DNA from: Chromatiales bacterium
GTDB lineage: Bacteria; Pseudomonadota; Gammaproteobacteria; UBA6429; Thiohalophilaceae
Length of the DNA stretch: 45,795 nt
Direction: 5' to 3'
Assembly: GCA_026984045.1 (NCBI GenBank)
Contig: JALSSV010000068.1
Span: 1 to 45,795 of the forward strand
Below the pieces are notes generated by a model that did no database searches, had not been told where the DNA came from, and saw only the letters and a list, made by a program, of their open reading frames with translations. Numbering within the stretch: position 1 is the stretch's first letter; each line of letters starts with the position of its first letter. Positions 1 through 8,135 of this stretch are shown here, piece after piece. The position numbers and the translations under genes are program-made.

Positions 1-819
1 GAGCAGATCCTGCTTGCTGAGGATGTTCAGCTGCTGTTCGAGTTCCTTGCTGTCGGTGCGGTCGCGGATGATGATCTGGGTGCAGGATTCGCCCTCCATG
101 CTGGCGGGGGTGAATTCCATGGTGATGTCGAAGGTGTCGCCGCTGGTGTGGCGGGCGGTGATCTCCAGGGTATCGTCGGTGCCGATGCCCTTGCTGTAGT
201 TGCGCAGGAACTGCTTGAGAGTGGCGTGATCCTCGTGACTGACCATGTCGAGGATGGGCATGCCTTCCACGTCCTCGAGGCTTTCCACACCGAACATGTC
301 CAGATAGGCCTGGTTGGCGTAGATGTGCATGCCGTCGTGCACATAGGCGATGGCATCGCGGGATTCGTCGATCAGGTTGCGGGCGCGCTTTTCCGATTCG
401 TGCAGCATCTGCTCGCAGCGGCGCAGGCCCTTGCGATTGCGCAGGCTCTCCACCTCCCGACGCACCACCAGCAGCAGGCGGGATTCCTGATCGGCACACA
501 CGGCGTCGGCGGCGCCGGCCTCCATTTCCTCGATACCGGCATCGACGGTCTGGGGGTCGCAAATCACCACCAGCGGGATGTCGCGGCCGAGGCGTTGCAG
601 GATCTCGAGGGCTTCGTGGGCGGTGAAATCGGTCAGCCGCTGCTTGGCGAGGATGATGTCGACCGGATTTTCCTGCAGGATGGTCTCCATGTCCTCGGCG
701 TCCTCGGCCCGCAGATCACGGACGACCTGGCCTGCATTGCGCAGCACGTTCACCATGCGTTCGGCTTCTTCCGACGCCTCGAAGAGGGTCAGGACGCGCA
801 GCAGATCTTTTTCGCTCAC
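1..819 (-). CDS. fimX: FimX-like c-di-GMP regulator, N-terminal part (cut by window edge)
   Basis: N-terminal 273 codons of a REC-PAS-GGDEF-EAL type protein. In Pseudomonas FimX binds c-di-GMP through a degenerate EAL domain and controls type IV pilus assembly at the pole. Seen here: a receiver-like domain (about residues 1-120) in which the position of the phosphorylated Asp reads DIILAK, so the acceptor is lost as in FimX. A PAS domain follows (about 135-250) with the signature YVHDGMHIYANQAYLDMFG, then EGMPILDMVS, close to Pseudomonas FimX. The visible part stops at SKQDLL, where the GGDEF domain would begin. The start is GTG at 819, preceded by AAGGA. It lies 119 bp downstream of the FimW-like gene on the same strand. 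The GGDEF and EAL domains are outside the window and are inferred. Confidence 0.85.
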   Translation of the reverse strand, partial: MSEKDLLRVLTLFEASEEAERMVNVLRNAGQVVRDLRAEDAEDMETILQENPVDIILAKQRLTDFTAHEALEILQRLGRDIPLVVICDPQTVDAGIEEMEAGAADAVCADQESRLLLVVRREVESLRNRKGLRRCEQMLHESEKRARNLIDESRDAIAYVHDGMHIYANQAYLDMFGVESLEDVEGMPILDMVSHEDHATLKQFLRNYSKGIGTDDTLEITARHTSGDTFDITMEFTPASMEGESCTQIIIRDRTDSKELEQQLNILSKQDLL

Positions 820-938
820 TCGGTTTCCTTGTGGGAGGGGTGGTTTGCGGTATGCAATGTCAATGATGTCGGGATCGACCGCCAAAGGCAAGAGGGGCTG
901 TCAGGCGTCAGAAACGGCAGGAGTTGGGACGCCCGTCC

Positions 939-2786
939 TCAGATGGCGGACCAGATCTGGCCAAATTCGCTCTCCTCGGGGGATTCCGACCGGTTTTCCG
1001 CCGTTGCCCGGGCGCTGTCCAGGTAGGCGAACTCGAACTGGGCGAACAGGCCGGTGTTCTGCAGTTGCCGGGTCAGGGCCACTTTCACTTCCCGCCCCAG
1101 GATGTTGAGCACCAGTTTGTTGCCTTCCCGCCAGGGAACGGGACCGGTGATCAGGCTGGCCGGCTGACCGATGGCCGGGTTTTCTGGCAGCAGCAGGGTG
1201 CGCTGGTAGGCGGGATCCTTGCCGGCCGCCGCCAGGCTGCGCATGCCGATGGCGGCCGCGTCGGGATTGAGCAATTCGACCCCCAGTTGCAGGATCCGCT
1301 GGGAATTGAACTTCATCCAGCGGATCACGCCGATGTTCCATTTCCAGGCATGGGCGCTCAGGCGGCGGCGGATCCCCACCAGTTCGCCCACCTGGGAGCG
1401 GGTGCCGTCACCCTTGTCGTATTCCAGGCAGAAACCGTTGGCGCTTTCGTTGGTGATTCGCCACTGGGTCAGCGGCGGCAGCTCGGAGTGGTGGGCGCCG
1501 GCAGGGCCCGGCTTGCGGGCCGTGGCCGTGTGTCCCGCGAGCTGTTCGGCCAGGGACAGCTCCTCGTTCACGATTCGGGTCAGGTGCAGATCGGTGCCGT
1601 GGGGATAGACCATGTCCCAGACGTCCGGCTTTTCCTCGCCTTCGGCCTCGACCGTTTCGGCCCGGTATTCGGCCGGATGATCGAAAGCCGCATCTTCCAG
1701 GCGGTCGTGGTGCTGGTGGCGTAGGTGTTCGTGGATGCTGGTCAGCCCCACCGCCACCTGCACGGCTTCCCGGCGTTCGCTGCGGGGGAAGGTGCGCTGG
1801 CTCTCCACCCCCCAGGCCACCAGCAGGCGTCGCAGCAGGTCATGGGACAGGTCGGGACGGCCCATGTCGATGCCGGTGAGGGTGGTGGAGACCACGTCCT
1901 CGCTCTCCTGGATGTCCCGACGGAGGCGCGCAATGAGACGGGTGGTGTCGAGCATTCGGCAGTCCCTGCCGCAGCGCAGGCGGGATTTCAGGAAGGCGGT
2001 GGGGGGCTGATCGTGGCTCAGCAGAACCACGAACTGGCCATCCCGGCCGGGTTCGTCGGGTTGTTCGGGCAGGCGCAGCTCGCAATAGCGGACCCAGCGT
2101 TCCAGGGTGTTGTAGATCTTGGTCACTTCGCCCTGACGCAGCCGATACGGGGTGGCCAGCCAGGTGAGCAGGTTGCGCAGGTACTCGTCGGCCACGCTCG
2201 ACTTTTCCACGAACAGGTGGGTGAAGTCGCTCACGGCGTGGCGGTGCAGGCGGTGACTCTCTGCGTAGGCGTACATCTTGTGCAATTCGCCCCAGACGCC
2301 GGCCGGGTAGGGGGCGTAGACCTGGTAGGCGGTGAGCAGGCTGCGGCCGCTGTAGCCGATGGCCCGCTGCAGCAGCAGCGCCATGTGCTTCTTGTCGAAG
2401 AACAGCCCCGGGCGGCTCGCCATGTCTTCGATGGCGATCTTGTAGCCGGTGGCCATGGCCGTGTAGATCCCGCGGGTGGCGGCAGCGATCTTCTGGTTCT
2501 TTTCGGGCAGGGGATAGGTCACGCCGAGAAAATGCTTGCGCATGGACTCGGTGACGTACTGCACCGTCTCGCGCAGGCTCTCGAGGAAACGGGCGCGATC
2601 CTGGTGAGGCAGATGCAGACGGTTGGTCTCGGTCAGGGCCAGATAGACCTGACGGGCGGTTTCGCCCAGATTGGCCTTGGGCAGATTGTCCAGCCAGGCC
2701 TCCACGTTGCGGGCCCGGATACTGAAGGATTGCTTGCCCGGTTTTTGTCGGTCAGGGATGTCCAGACCCAGCGATTTTCCCACCAC
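939..2786 (-). CDS. FimW-like protein with C-terminal PilZ-like domain
   Basis: A 615-residue protein upstream of fimX on the same strand. In Pseudomonas the gene next to fimX encodes FimW, a c-di-GMP effector for surface-induced pilus assembly; gene order and size fit that family. Seen here: a long, mostly helical N-terminal region (about 1-400) with no motif I recognise, then a C-terminal PilZ-like domain. The latter holds the (D/N)xSxxG signature as NESANG within WRITNESANGFCLEY, followed by VGELVGIRRR and the segment WKWNIGVIRWMKFNSQ. A clear RxxxR partner motif just upstream was not found, so c-di-GMP binding is inferred. The start is GTG at 2786 with AAGGAGA upstream; a second GTG follows at once. 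Some annotations of this family say molecular chaperone; nothing seen here supports that. Confidence 0.65.
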   Translation of the reverse strand: MVGKSLGLDIPDRQKPGKQSFSIRARNVEAWLDNLPKANLGETARQVYLALTETNRLHLPHQDRARFLESLRETVQYVTESMRKHFLGVTYPLPEKNQKIAAATRGIYTAMATGYKIAIEDMASRPGLFFDKKHMALLLQRAIGYSGRSLLTAYQVYAPYPAGVWGELHKMYAYAESHRLHRHAVSDFTHLFVEKSSVADEYLRNLLTWLATPYRLRQGEVTKIYNTLERWVRYCELRLPEQPDEPGRDGQFVVLLSHDQPPTAFLKSRLRCGRDCRMLDTTRLIARLRRDIQESEDVVSTTLTGIDMGRPDLSHDLLRRLLVAWGVESQRTFPRSERREAVQVAVGLTSIHEHLRHQHHDRLEDAAFDHPAEYRAETVEAEGEEKPDVWDMVYPHGTDLHLTRIVNEELSLAEQLAGHTATARKPGPAGAHHSELPPLTQWRITNESANGFCLEYDKGDGTRSQVGELVGIRRRLSAHAWKWNIGVIRWMKFNSQRILQLGVELLNPDAAAIGMRSLAAAGKDPAYQRTLLLPENPAIGQPASLITGPVPWREGNKLVLNILGREVKVALTRQLQNTGLFAQFEFAYLDSARATAENRSESPEESEFGQIWSAI

Positions 2787-2848
2787 GTGTCTCCTTCAGA
2801 AAACGATACGCTCCTTTTCGGATTCGGATGCTGGGGGATCATCCCAGG

Positions 2849-2891
2849 CAGGCTGTTGAAAAGGCCCATGGACGGTTTTTTCAACAGCCTG
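2849..2891. repeat. CAGGCTGTTGAAAA inverted-repeat element, short form
   Basis: A 14-bp inverted repeat, CAGGCTGTTGAAAA (2849-2862) and its complement (2878-2891), with a 15-nt loop. The same termini bound the larger element at 4065-4225, so the pair flanks epmB. The rest of 2787-3012 is AT-richer than its surroundings and shows no gene. Confidence 0.8.
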
Positions 2892-3012
2892 TTGGAGCAC
2901 CGGGCCCGGCTCACGGGAACCCTCGGCATGGTGAAATTATGACACGTTTCCTTGACTTTCACAGACAAAAGCATGAGGAAAAGGAGAAAAATTACAAAAC
3001 ATAATCAATAAG

Positions 3013-4023
3013 TTATATGCCGGATGGCGAGAATAGGGGCGTCTTGGAGGCCATTCCGGCCCGTTCGCGCACCAGCCGGGGCACCAGGTAGCCGGGCTGG
3101 GTGTCGCGCAGGGCGGCGTGCAGGGCCAGGGCTTCCTCGTCCGGGACCTCGAAATGGCCGGCGCCGGCCACCCGATCGAGCTGGTGCAGGTAGTAGGGAA
3201 TGACACCGGCGTCGAACAGGGTTTCACCCAGTTCGGCCAGGCTGGCCAGACTGTCGTTCACGCCTCGCAGCAGCACTGCCTGGTTGAGCAGAACGGCGCC
3301 GCTTGCGCGCAGCCGGGTCAGGGCGTGGCACACCTCGGCATCGATTTCCCGGGCATGATTGCCGTGGATCACCACCGCCACGGGCAGCCGGCAGGCCGCC
3401 AGCCGCTGGCAAAGGGCATCGGTAATCCGCTCGGGCAGGAAGACGGGGTGGCGGGTATGCAGCCGCAGACGGCGCAGGTGGGGAATCGCTTCGAGGCGGT
3501 CGAGCAGGGTGGCCAGGCGGGCATCGGACAGGCTCAGGGGATCGCCGCCACTGAGGATGATCTCGCTCAGGGAGGCATCGGCGGCGATCCGGGCCAGGGC
3601 CGGTTCCAGGTCGTGGTTGTCCTGGTAGGGGAAGTGGCGGCGAAAGCAGTAACGGCAGTGACCGGCACAGGCCCCGGCGGCGATCAGCAGGGCCCGGCCC
3701 GGATACTTGTGGAGCAGTGCCGGCGCCCGACGCGCGGCCTGATCACCGACCGGATCGGCATCGAAACCGGGGCGGGATTCGAGTTCCTCGGCCAGCGGCA
3801 GCACCTGCCGCAGCAGGGGATCGTGCGGATCGCCGGGGCGCATGCGCGCGACGTAGCCCCGCGGCACCCGCAGCGGAAAACGCGCGGCCGCCGCCCGGGC
3901 CGCCGGCAGCAGATCGTCGGGCAGATCCAGCCGGCGCAGCAGTTCGGCCGGATCGCGAATGGCCTGTTGCAGGGCCTTCTGCCAGGCACTGGTCTGACAG
4001 GATGGAAGGGGCTGGGTTATCAT
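3013..4023 (-). CDS. epmB: EF-P lysine 2,3-aminomutase EpmB
   Basis: Radical SAM, PLP-dependent enzyme of the KamA family that converts (S)-alpha-lysine to (R)-beta-lysine, the substrate EpmA attaches to EF-P. It is 336 aa, the short form typical of EpmB rather than clostridial lysine aminomutase. Seen: the radical SAM motif CAGHCRYCFRR (CxxxCxxC for the 4Fe-4S cluster), ILSGGDPLSLSD, LRLHTRHPVFLPERI, and LLNQAVLLRGVNDS ahead of the C-terminal PLP region. Start ATG 4023 has GGAAAGG upstream; a longer open frame to 4218 runs through a repeat and was rejected. It is divergent from efp-epmA, which supports the assignment by context. Confidence 0.93.
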   Translation of the reverse strand: MITQPLPSCQTSAWQKALQQAIRDPAELLRRLDLPDDLLPAARAAAARFPLRVPRGYVARMRPGDPHDPLLRQVLPLAEELESRPGFDADPVGDQAARRAPALLHKYPGRALLIAAGACAGHCRYCFRRHFPYQDNHDLEPALARIAADASLSEIILSGGDPLSLSDARLATLLDRLEAIPHLRRLRLHTRHPVFLPERITDALCQRLAACRLPVAVVIHGNHAREIDAEVCHALTRLRASGAVLLNQAVLLRGVNDSLASLAELGETLFDAGVIPYYLHQLDRVAGAGHFEVPDEEALALHAALRDTQPGYLVPRLVRERAGMASKTPLFSPSGI

Positions 4024-4064
4024 ATTCGTTTGCCTTTCCGGATTCGGGACATCGAGACGATCAA

Positions 4065-4225
4065 CAGGCGGTTGAAAAACGTCGTTTTTCGACAGCCGGT
4101 GCGCGATGCATGGACGCATCGCCATTTTCAATGACGCCAAGTCATTGAAAATGCAAGGGAACGGGAAACCGCGTTTTCCGTTCCCGGGTGGAAAAAGCCC
4201 CCGGATGGGCTTTTTCAACAGCCTG
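4065..4225. repeat. Five-hairpin element between epmB and efp
   Basis: Bounded by CAGGCGGTTGAAAAA (4065-4079) and TTTTTCAACAGCCTG (4211-4225), the same termini as the short copy at 2849-2891. Inside, hairpins lie side by side: 4071-4093 (11 bp, one wobble), 4103-4122 (7 bp), 4123-4153 (13 bp perfect, loop GCCAA), 4157-4185 (13 bp, one wobble) and 4192-4215 (AAAAAGCCC/GGGCTTTTT). It ends 22 bp before the efp start codon, so it could be part of the efp leader or only an inserted repeat. Confidence 0.8.
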
Positions 4226-4247
4226 ATTCAGAGAGTAGAGGATACCC

Positions 4248-4817
4248 ATGGCAACCTACAGTACCAACGAATTTCGCAGCGGCCTGAAGATCATGCTCGA
4301 CGGCGATCCCTGCGCCATCATCGAGAACGAGTTCGTCAAGCCCGGCAAGGGCCAGGCCTTCAACCGGGTGAAGATCCGCAACCTCAAGACCGGCCGGGTC
4401 CTGGAGAAGACCTTCAAGTCGGGCGAGACGGTGGAAGCGGCCGATGTCATCGATACGGAAATGCAGTATCTGTACAACGATGGCGAGCAGTGGCACTTCA
4501 TGCACCCTGAAACCTTCGAGCAGGTGGCGGCCGATGCGACCGCCGTGGGCGAGGCGGCCAAGTGGCTCAAGGAGCAGGACATCTGCACCGTGACCCTGTG
4601 GAACGGCGTGCCCATCAGCGTGACGCCGCCCAACCACGTGGTGCTGACCGTGGTCGAGACCGATCCGGGCGTGCGCGGTGACACCTCGGGCGGTGGCGGT
4701 AAGCCGGCCACCACGGACACCGGGGCGGTGGTGCGCGTGCCCCTGTTCATCAACGAAGGCGACAGGATCAAGGTGGACACCCGCACCGGCGAATACGTCG
4801 GCCGCGTCAAGGAGTGA
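4248..4817 (+). CDS. efp: Translation elongation factor EF-P
   Basis: 189-aa elongation factor P, which relieves ribosome stalling at polyproline stretches. It has the three beta-barrel domains of the family (KOW-like, then two OB-like). The modified lysine is in the conserved loop [10 protein letters not shown] at Lys34, as in E. coli. The C-terminus reads [15 protein letters not shown], also family-typical. The short upstream stretch AGAGGA serves as ribosome binding site. epmA begins 1 nt after the stop, and epmB is divergent upstream, so substrate, beta-lysine synthase and ligase are together. No EpmC hydroxylase is in the window; that enzyme acts later and is not essential. Confidence 0.97.
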   Translation: MATYSTNEFRSGLKIMLDGDPCAIIENEFVKPGKGQAFNRVKIRNLKTGRVLEKTFKSGETVEAADVIDTEMQYLYNDGEQWHFMHPETFEQVAADATAVGEAAKWLKEQDICTVTLWNGVPISVTPPNHVVLTVVETDPGVRGDTSGGGGKPATTDTGAVVRVPLFINEGDRIKVDTRTGEYVGRVKE

Positions 4818-4818
4818 C

Positions 4819-5760
4819 GTGAGCGACTGGCGGCCCGCGGCCAGCCCGGCCGTCCTCCGGCTTCGGGCCCGGATCCTGGGGCGGATCCGGGCCTTCTTCC
4901 AGGCCCGGGGCGTGCTCGAGGTGGAAACGCCCTGCCTCTCACGGGCCGCCAATCCCGATCCCCACATCGAAAGTTTCCGCCTCGCCGGCGTTTCCCGCTG
5001 GCTGCACACCTCGCCGGAATTCGCCATGAAGCGCCTGCTGGCGGCAGGGATCGGCGACTGTTTCCAGATCGCCCGGGTGTTTCGCGCCGGCGAGGCCGGC
5101 CGGCGGCACAACCCCGAGTTCACGCTGCTCGAATGGTACCGGGTGAGCTGGGATCACCACCGCCTCATGGATGAAGTGGACGCCCTGCTCGGCGAACTGC
5201 TCGACGCGCCCCCTGCCCGGCGCCTCACCTACCGTGAAGCCTTCCTCGAGTTCGCGGACATCGATCCCTTCGGCACGGACGCCGCCGGCCTGCGGGCGCG
5301 GGCCGACGAGGCCGGCATCGCCGTCTCCGGACTGGGCGAGGACCTCGATGCCTGGCGGGATCTGTTGCTGACCCATCTGGTCGAACCGAATCTGCCGCGG
5401 GAGACACCCGTCTTTCTCCATGACTGGCCGGCAAGCCAGGCCGCGCTGGCCCGGATCCGTCCCGGCACGCGGCCGCTGGCCGAACGCTTCGAGCTGTTCT
5501 GGCGCGGCATGGAACTGGCCAACGGCTATCACGAACTGACCGACGCCGCCGAACAGCGCCGCCGCTTCGAACGGGAAAACACCCGCCGCCACGCCACCGG
5601 CCTGCCCCCCATGCCCCTCGACGACGCCCTCCTCGCCGCCCTCGACCACGGCCTGCCCCCCTGCGCCGGCGTGGCCCTCGGCGTCGACCGCCTGCTGATG
5701 CTCGCCGCCGGCGTGGACGACATCCGCCAGGTGCTGGCCTTCGACTGGGAACGGGCCTGA
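4819..5760 (+). CDS. epmA: EF-P--(R)-beta-lysine ligase EpmA
   Basis: 313-aa paralogue of the class II lysyl-tRNA synthetase catalytic domain, lacking the anticodon-binding domain. It adenylates beta-lysine and joins it to EF-P Lys34. Motifs seen: motif 1 region ARGVLEVETPCLSRAANPDPHIESF, read here as separate stretches; motif 2 FRAGEAGRRHNPEFTLLEWYR without its last two residues in some family members; motif 3 GVALGVDRLLML near the C-terminus; and the substrate-pocket stretch ELANGYHELTD. The start chosen is GTG 4819, 1 nt after the efp stop, with AAGGAG overlapping the end of efp. This gives the usual family length, whereas the longer open frame lies inside efp. Confidence 0.94.
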   Translation: MSDWRPAASPAVLRLRARILGRIRAFFQARGVLEVETPCLSRAANPDPHIESFRLAGVSRWLHTSPEFAMKRLLAAGIGDCFQIARVFRAGEAGRRHNPEFTLLEWYRVSWDHHRLMDEVDALLGELLDAPPARRLTYREAFLEFADIDPFGTDAAGLRARADEAGIAVSGLGEDLDAWRDLLLTHLVEPNLPRETPVFLHDWPASQAALARIRPGTRPLAERFELFWRGMELANGYHELTDAAEQRRRFERENTRRHATGLPPMPLDDALLAALDHGLPPCAGVALGVDRLLMLAAGVDDIRQVLAFDWERA

Positions 5761-5843
5761 GCGGTTCTCGGACCGGGGGAAGGGGAGACGGAGCTTGCTT
5801 GCTGTGCGCCCCCGGTGGCCCTGATTCACAGCCGAATCCGGCT

Positions 5844-5866
5844 GCAGGAGCGGCGTCTCGCCGCGA
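5844..5866 (+). repeat. REP palindrome (family A copy)
   Basis: A copy of the dispersed palindrome with consensus TAGGAGCGGCGCCTCGCCGC. It is followed at 5873-5900 by a copy of the GGTAGCGGGT/GGCGGGTACCGG repeat also seen at 26341 and 32826. These fill the gap between the convergent epmA and psd genes; no gene is seen in it. Confidence 0.75.
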
Positions 5867-5924
5867 TTCGGCGGTAGCGGGTGGCGGGTACCGGTTGCTG
5901 GTAAAACCAGAAGGCTTTTCTCCG

Positions 5925-6908
5925 CTACTTGTCTCCAGCGACCAGCAACCGCATTGTTGCGGCGAGGCGCCGCTCCTGCAGGGTGGCCGTGCCTACACGT
6001 TCTTCGTGTCCCCTGCCACCGTCTGTCATCGAAACCACCGTCCCGATCCGTTCGCCCATTTTCACGCTACGGCCGGGCCGCAGATCGGCTTCCCAGCGTA
6101 CCCGCTCGTCGGCGAACAGCAGGATGACGGTGGAGCCCATGTTGAAGCGGCCCATCTCCTGGCCCTTTTGCAGGGTGAGGTTCAGGTGGATCTGATCCCA
6201 GTGGCGGATGGTGCGGCCGGTGGGGGGCGTGATCTCGCCCTGCCAGACAGTCTCGATGCTGCCCACGTTGAGGGCGCCCACCAGCACCATGGCCATGGGC
6301 CCGGCGGCCGTGTCGAACACGCAGACCACCCGTTCGTTGCGGGCGAACAGGCCCGGCACCTGGCGGGTGGTGGCCTCGTTGACGCTGAACAGCCGACCCG
6401 GCACGTGGATGGTTTCCTGCAGGGTGCCGGTCAGGGGCATGTGGATGCGGTGATAGTCGCGCGGCGAGAGATACAGGGTGGTGAACACGCCGCCACGGAA
6501 CACGTCGCTCCAGCGCCGGGTCTCGCCGAGCAGGGTGTGCACCGAAAAGCGGTGGCCCTTGGCCTGGAACACCGCATCGCCCTCGATGTGCCCGGCCTGG
6601 CTGACCTTTCCGTCCACCGGCGAGACCACCGCCTCGGGGGCCGGGTCCACCGGGCGGGCTTCCGGTTTCAGGGCCCGGGTGAAGAAGCTGTTGAAATCGG
6701 GATAGGCCCGGTAATCGGGTTCGACGGCTTCCTCGAGGCGCACGTCGAAGTGGTGGATGAACCAGCGGGTGAAGGGGGTCTTCAGCCAGCCGATCCGCAG
6801 CCGGGCCAGCCGGTGCACGAACCGCGAGATCAGGTGCTGGGGCAGAACGTACTGCAGCGCCACGAACAGGCGTTCGCGCAGAGACGGGCGTGGCGTCACG
6901 GACGGCAT
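5925..6908 (-). CDS. psd: Phosphatidylserine decarboxylase proenzyme
   Basis: 327-aa pyruvoyl-dependent, membrane-associated decarboxylase that makes phosphatidylethanolamine. Motifs: SPVDGKVSQAGHIEGD with the processing Asp, DYHRIHMPLTG with the catalytic His, and GRFNMGSTVILL, where self-cleavage between Gly and Ser makes the beta and pyruvoyl-alpha chains (MGST instead of the commoner LGST). The conserved fold ends near MGERIG. The last about 30 residues are unusual: LQERRLAATM is the translation of a family A REP palindrome on the minus strand (5957-5980). The start codon shares one base with the stop of the upstream copper chaperone gene (TGATG), so the two are probably translationally coupled. 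Confidence 0.95.
   Translation of the reverse strand: MPSVTPRPSLRERLFVALQYVLPQHLISRFVHRLARLRIGWLKTPFTRWFIHHFDVRLEEAVEPDYRAYPDFNSFFTRALKPEARPVDPAPEAVVSPVDGKVSQAGHIEGDAVFQAKGHRFSVHTLLGETRRWSDVFRGGVFTTLYLSPRDYHRIHMPLTGTLQETIHVPGRLFSVNEATTRQVPGLFARNERVVCVFDTAAGPMAMVLVGALNVGSIETVWQGEITPPTGRTIRHWDQIHLNLTLQKGQEMGRFNMGSTVILLFADERVRWEADLRPGRSVKMGERIGTVVSMTDGGRGHEERVGTATLQERRLAATMRLLVAGDK
5957..5980 (-). repeat. REP palindrome inside the 3' end of psd
   Basis: Family A repeat GGCGAGGCGCCGCTCCTGCA in reverse orientation, about 35 bp before the psd stop codon. It forms part of the reading frame (psd residues about 310-317) without a stop. Confidence 0.85.
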
Positions 6909-7363
6909 CAGTGAGGTTGATGCGACGGGGCGTCGTCCCGTGCCACCACCGGCAGGGACAGTTCCAGGCGACTGCCGTCGTCCAGCTTCAGGGTCACGGG
7001 GATAAGGTCACCGGCCCGCAAGGGGCGGCTGGGCTTGATGAGCATGAGGTGCAGGCCGCCCGGCGCCAGTTCCACGCGGCCACCGGCGGGGATGGTGAGC
7101 GACGGCAGTCGCTTCATCTCCATCATGCCGTCTTTCATGTGCATTTCGTGGATCTCCACGGCGGCGAAGAGAGGACTGCTGGCGCCGGTCACGCGCACAC
7201 TGCGCGCGCCGGGGTTTTCGATCACCAGGTAACCGGCCAGCACGGGCGCCACCGGCGGGCCTTCGGGCACCCGGGCGTGCTTTACCGTGAGGGGGGCGGC
7301 CAGGGCCGTAGAGGTAAGGAACAGGAATGGCAGCAGCCAAAGCCGGGAAAGGGAAATCTTCAT
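6908..7363 (-). CDS. Periplasmic copper chaperone PCu(A)C
   Basis: 151-aa secreted Cu(I) chaperone of the PCu(A)C family, which delivers copper to the Cu-A or Cu-B centre of cytochrome oxidase together with SCO. A signal peptide covers about residues 1-22 (KISLSRLWLLPFLFL, cleavage after ALA). The copper ligands of the H(M)X10MX21HXM type are visible: H72, M74, H75 and M76 in IHEMHM, Met83 in MEMKR, and H105/M107 in GGLHLML. It lies 11 bp downstream of the SCO gene and overlaps psd by one base. The copper pair probably serves a terminal oxidase encoded elsewhere. Confidence 0.92.
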   Translation of the reverse strand: MKISLSRLWLLPFLFLTSTALAAPLTVKHARVPEGPPVAPVLAGYLVIENPGARSVRVTGASSPLFAAVEIHEMHMKDGMMEMKRLPSLTIPAGGRVELAPGGLHLMLIKPSRPLRAGDLIPVTLKLDDGSRLELSLPVVARDDAPSHQPH

Positions 7364-7374
7364 GGGGGCACTCC

Positions 7375-8025
7375 TCAGGGCAGGGTTTGGAGATAACGCA
7401 GGGAGCGGATCACCGCGTCGGCGTCGTAGGGCGGACTCAGCACGGCAGCCATGCGTCCCTGCGGATCGATGAACACCATCTGGGCGCTGTGGTTGACGGT
7501 GTAGTCGTCGCCGTCCCTGTCTTCGAAGCCGTAGACGATGCCGAGCTGACGGGTGAGCTTGTCGATCTCGTCGGCCGGGCCGGTCACGCCGGTGAAGTCC
7601 GCATGGAAATAGGTTACGTACTGCTCAAGCAGTGCCAGGCTGTCCCGATCCGGATCGACCGACACGAACCAGGCCCGGGGGCGGTGGGGATCTGCCGTGT
7701 CCACCGCCAGTTGCTGCCAGGCCAGGCGCAGGGTCTGCAGGGCCAGGGGGCAGACATCGGGACAGTGGGTGTAGCCGAAGAACAGCACGTTCCAGTGCCC
7801 CTGGAAGCCGGCGGGGGTGAAAGGCTGGCCATCGTGGCGCTTCAGACGGAAGCCGGACACGGGCCGCGGCGTCTCCAGCAGCACCAGGTTGGCACCGGGG
7901 ACCGGCATGGCCGGCGCCCGGGGCGGAGCGTCGTCCCCGTCACTTGCGAGATAACCGATGCCGAAACCGATCAGCAGCAGGCCGGGCAAGAGGAGAAAGA
8001 AAGGGAGGCGGCGGACATCCATCAT
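7375..8025 (-). CDS. SCO1/SenC-family copper chaperone for cytochrome oxidase
   Basis: Membrane-anchored thioredoxin-fold protein that loads copper on cytochrome c oxidase subunit II. Seen: an N-terminal membrane segment (LPFFLLLPGLLLIGFGIGYLA without its last residue as a hydrophobic run), the copper motif CPDVCP in GYTHCPDVCPLAL, the VSVDPDRDS stretch and the distal His in YTVNHSAQMVFID. The start is uncertain: ATG 8025 is chosen because it precedes the membrane segment closely, but ATG 8022 and ATG 8061 are in frame and none has a strong ribosome site. It heads the minus-strand SCO-PCu(A)C-psd group and is divergent from the S24 gene. Confidence 0.93.
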   Translation of the reverse strand: MMDVRRLPFFLLLPGLLLIGFGIGYLASDGDDAPPRAPAMPVPGANLVLLETPRPVSGFRLKRHDGQPFTPAGFQGHWNVLFFGYTHCPDVCPLALQTLRLAWQQLAVDTADPHRPRAWFVSVDPDRDSLALLEQYVTYFHADFTGVTGPADEIDKLTRQLGIVYGFEDRDGDDYTVNHSAQMVFIDPQGRMAAVLSPPYDADAVIRSLRYLQTLP

Positions 8026-8135
8026 CCGGACATTATCGCCAATCGCTGCGACGCTGACCATGCCAGGGAGGAACGAATTTGAAAAAAATCCTGTACCGGA
8101 CTATGGTTGCAGGCAAAACCTGAGGAAAATTCTCG

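Noticed and set aside
8062-8135. SOS box upstream of the LexA-like gene
   Set aside because: Only a loose CTGT half-site is present without its ACAG partner at the right distance.
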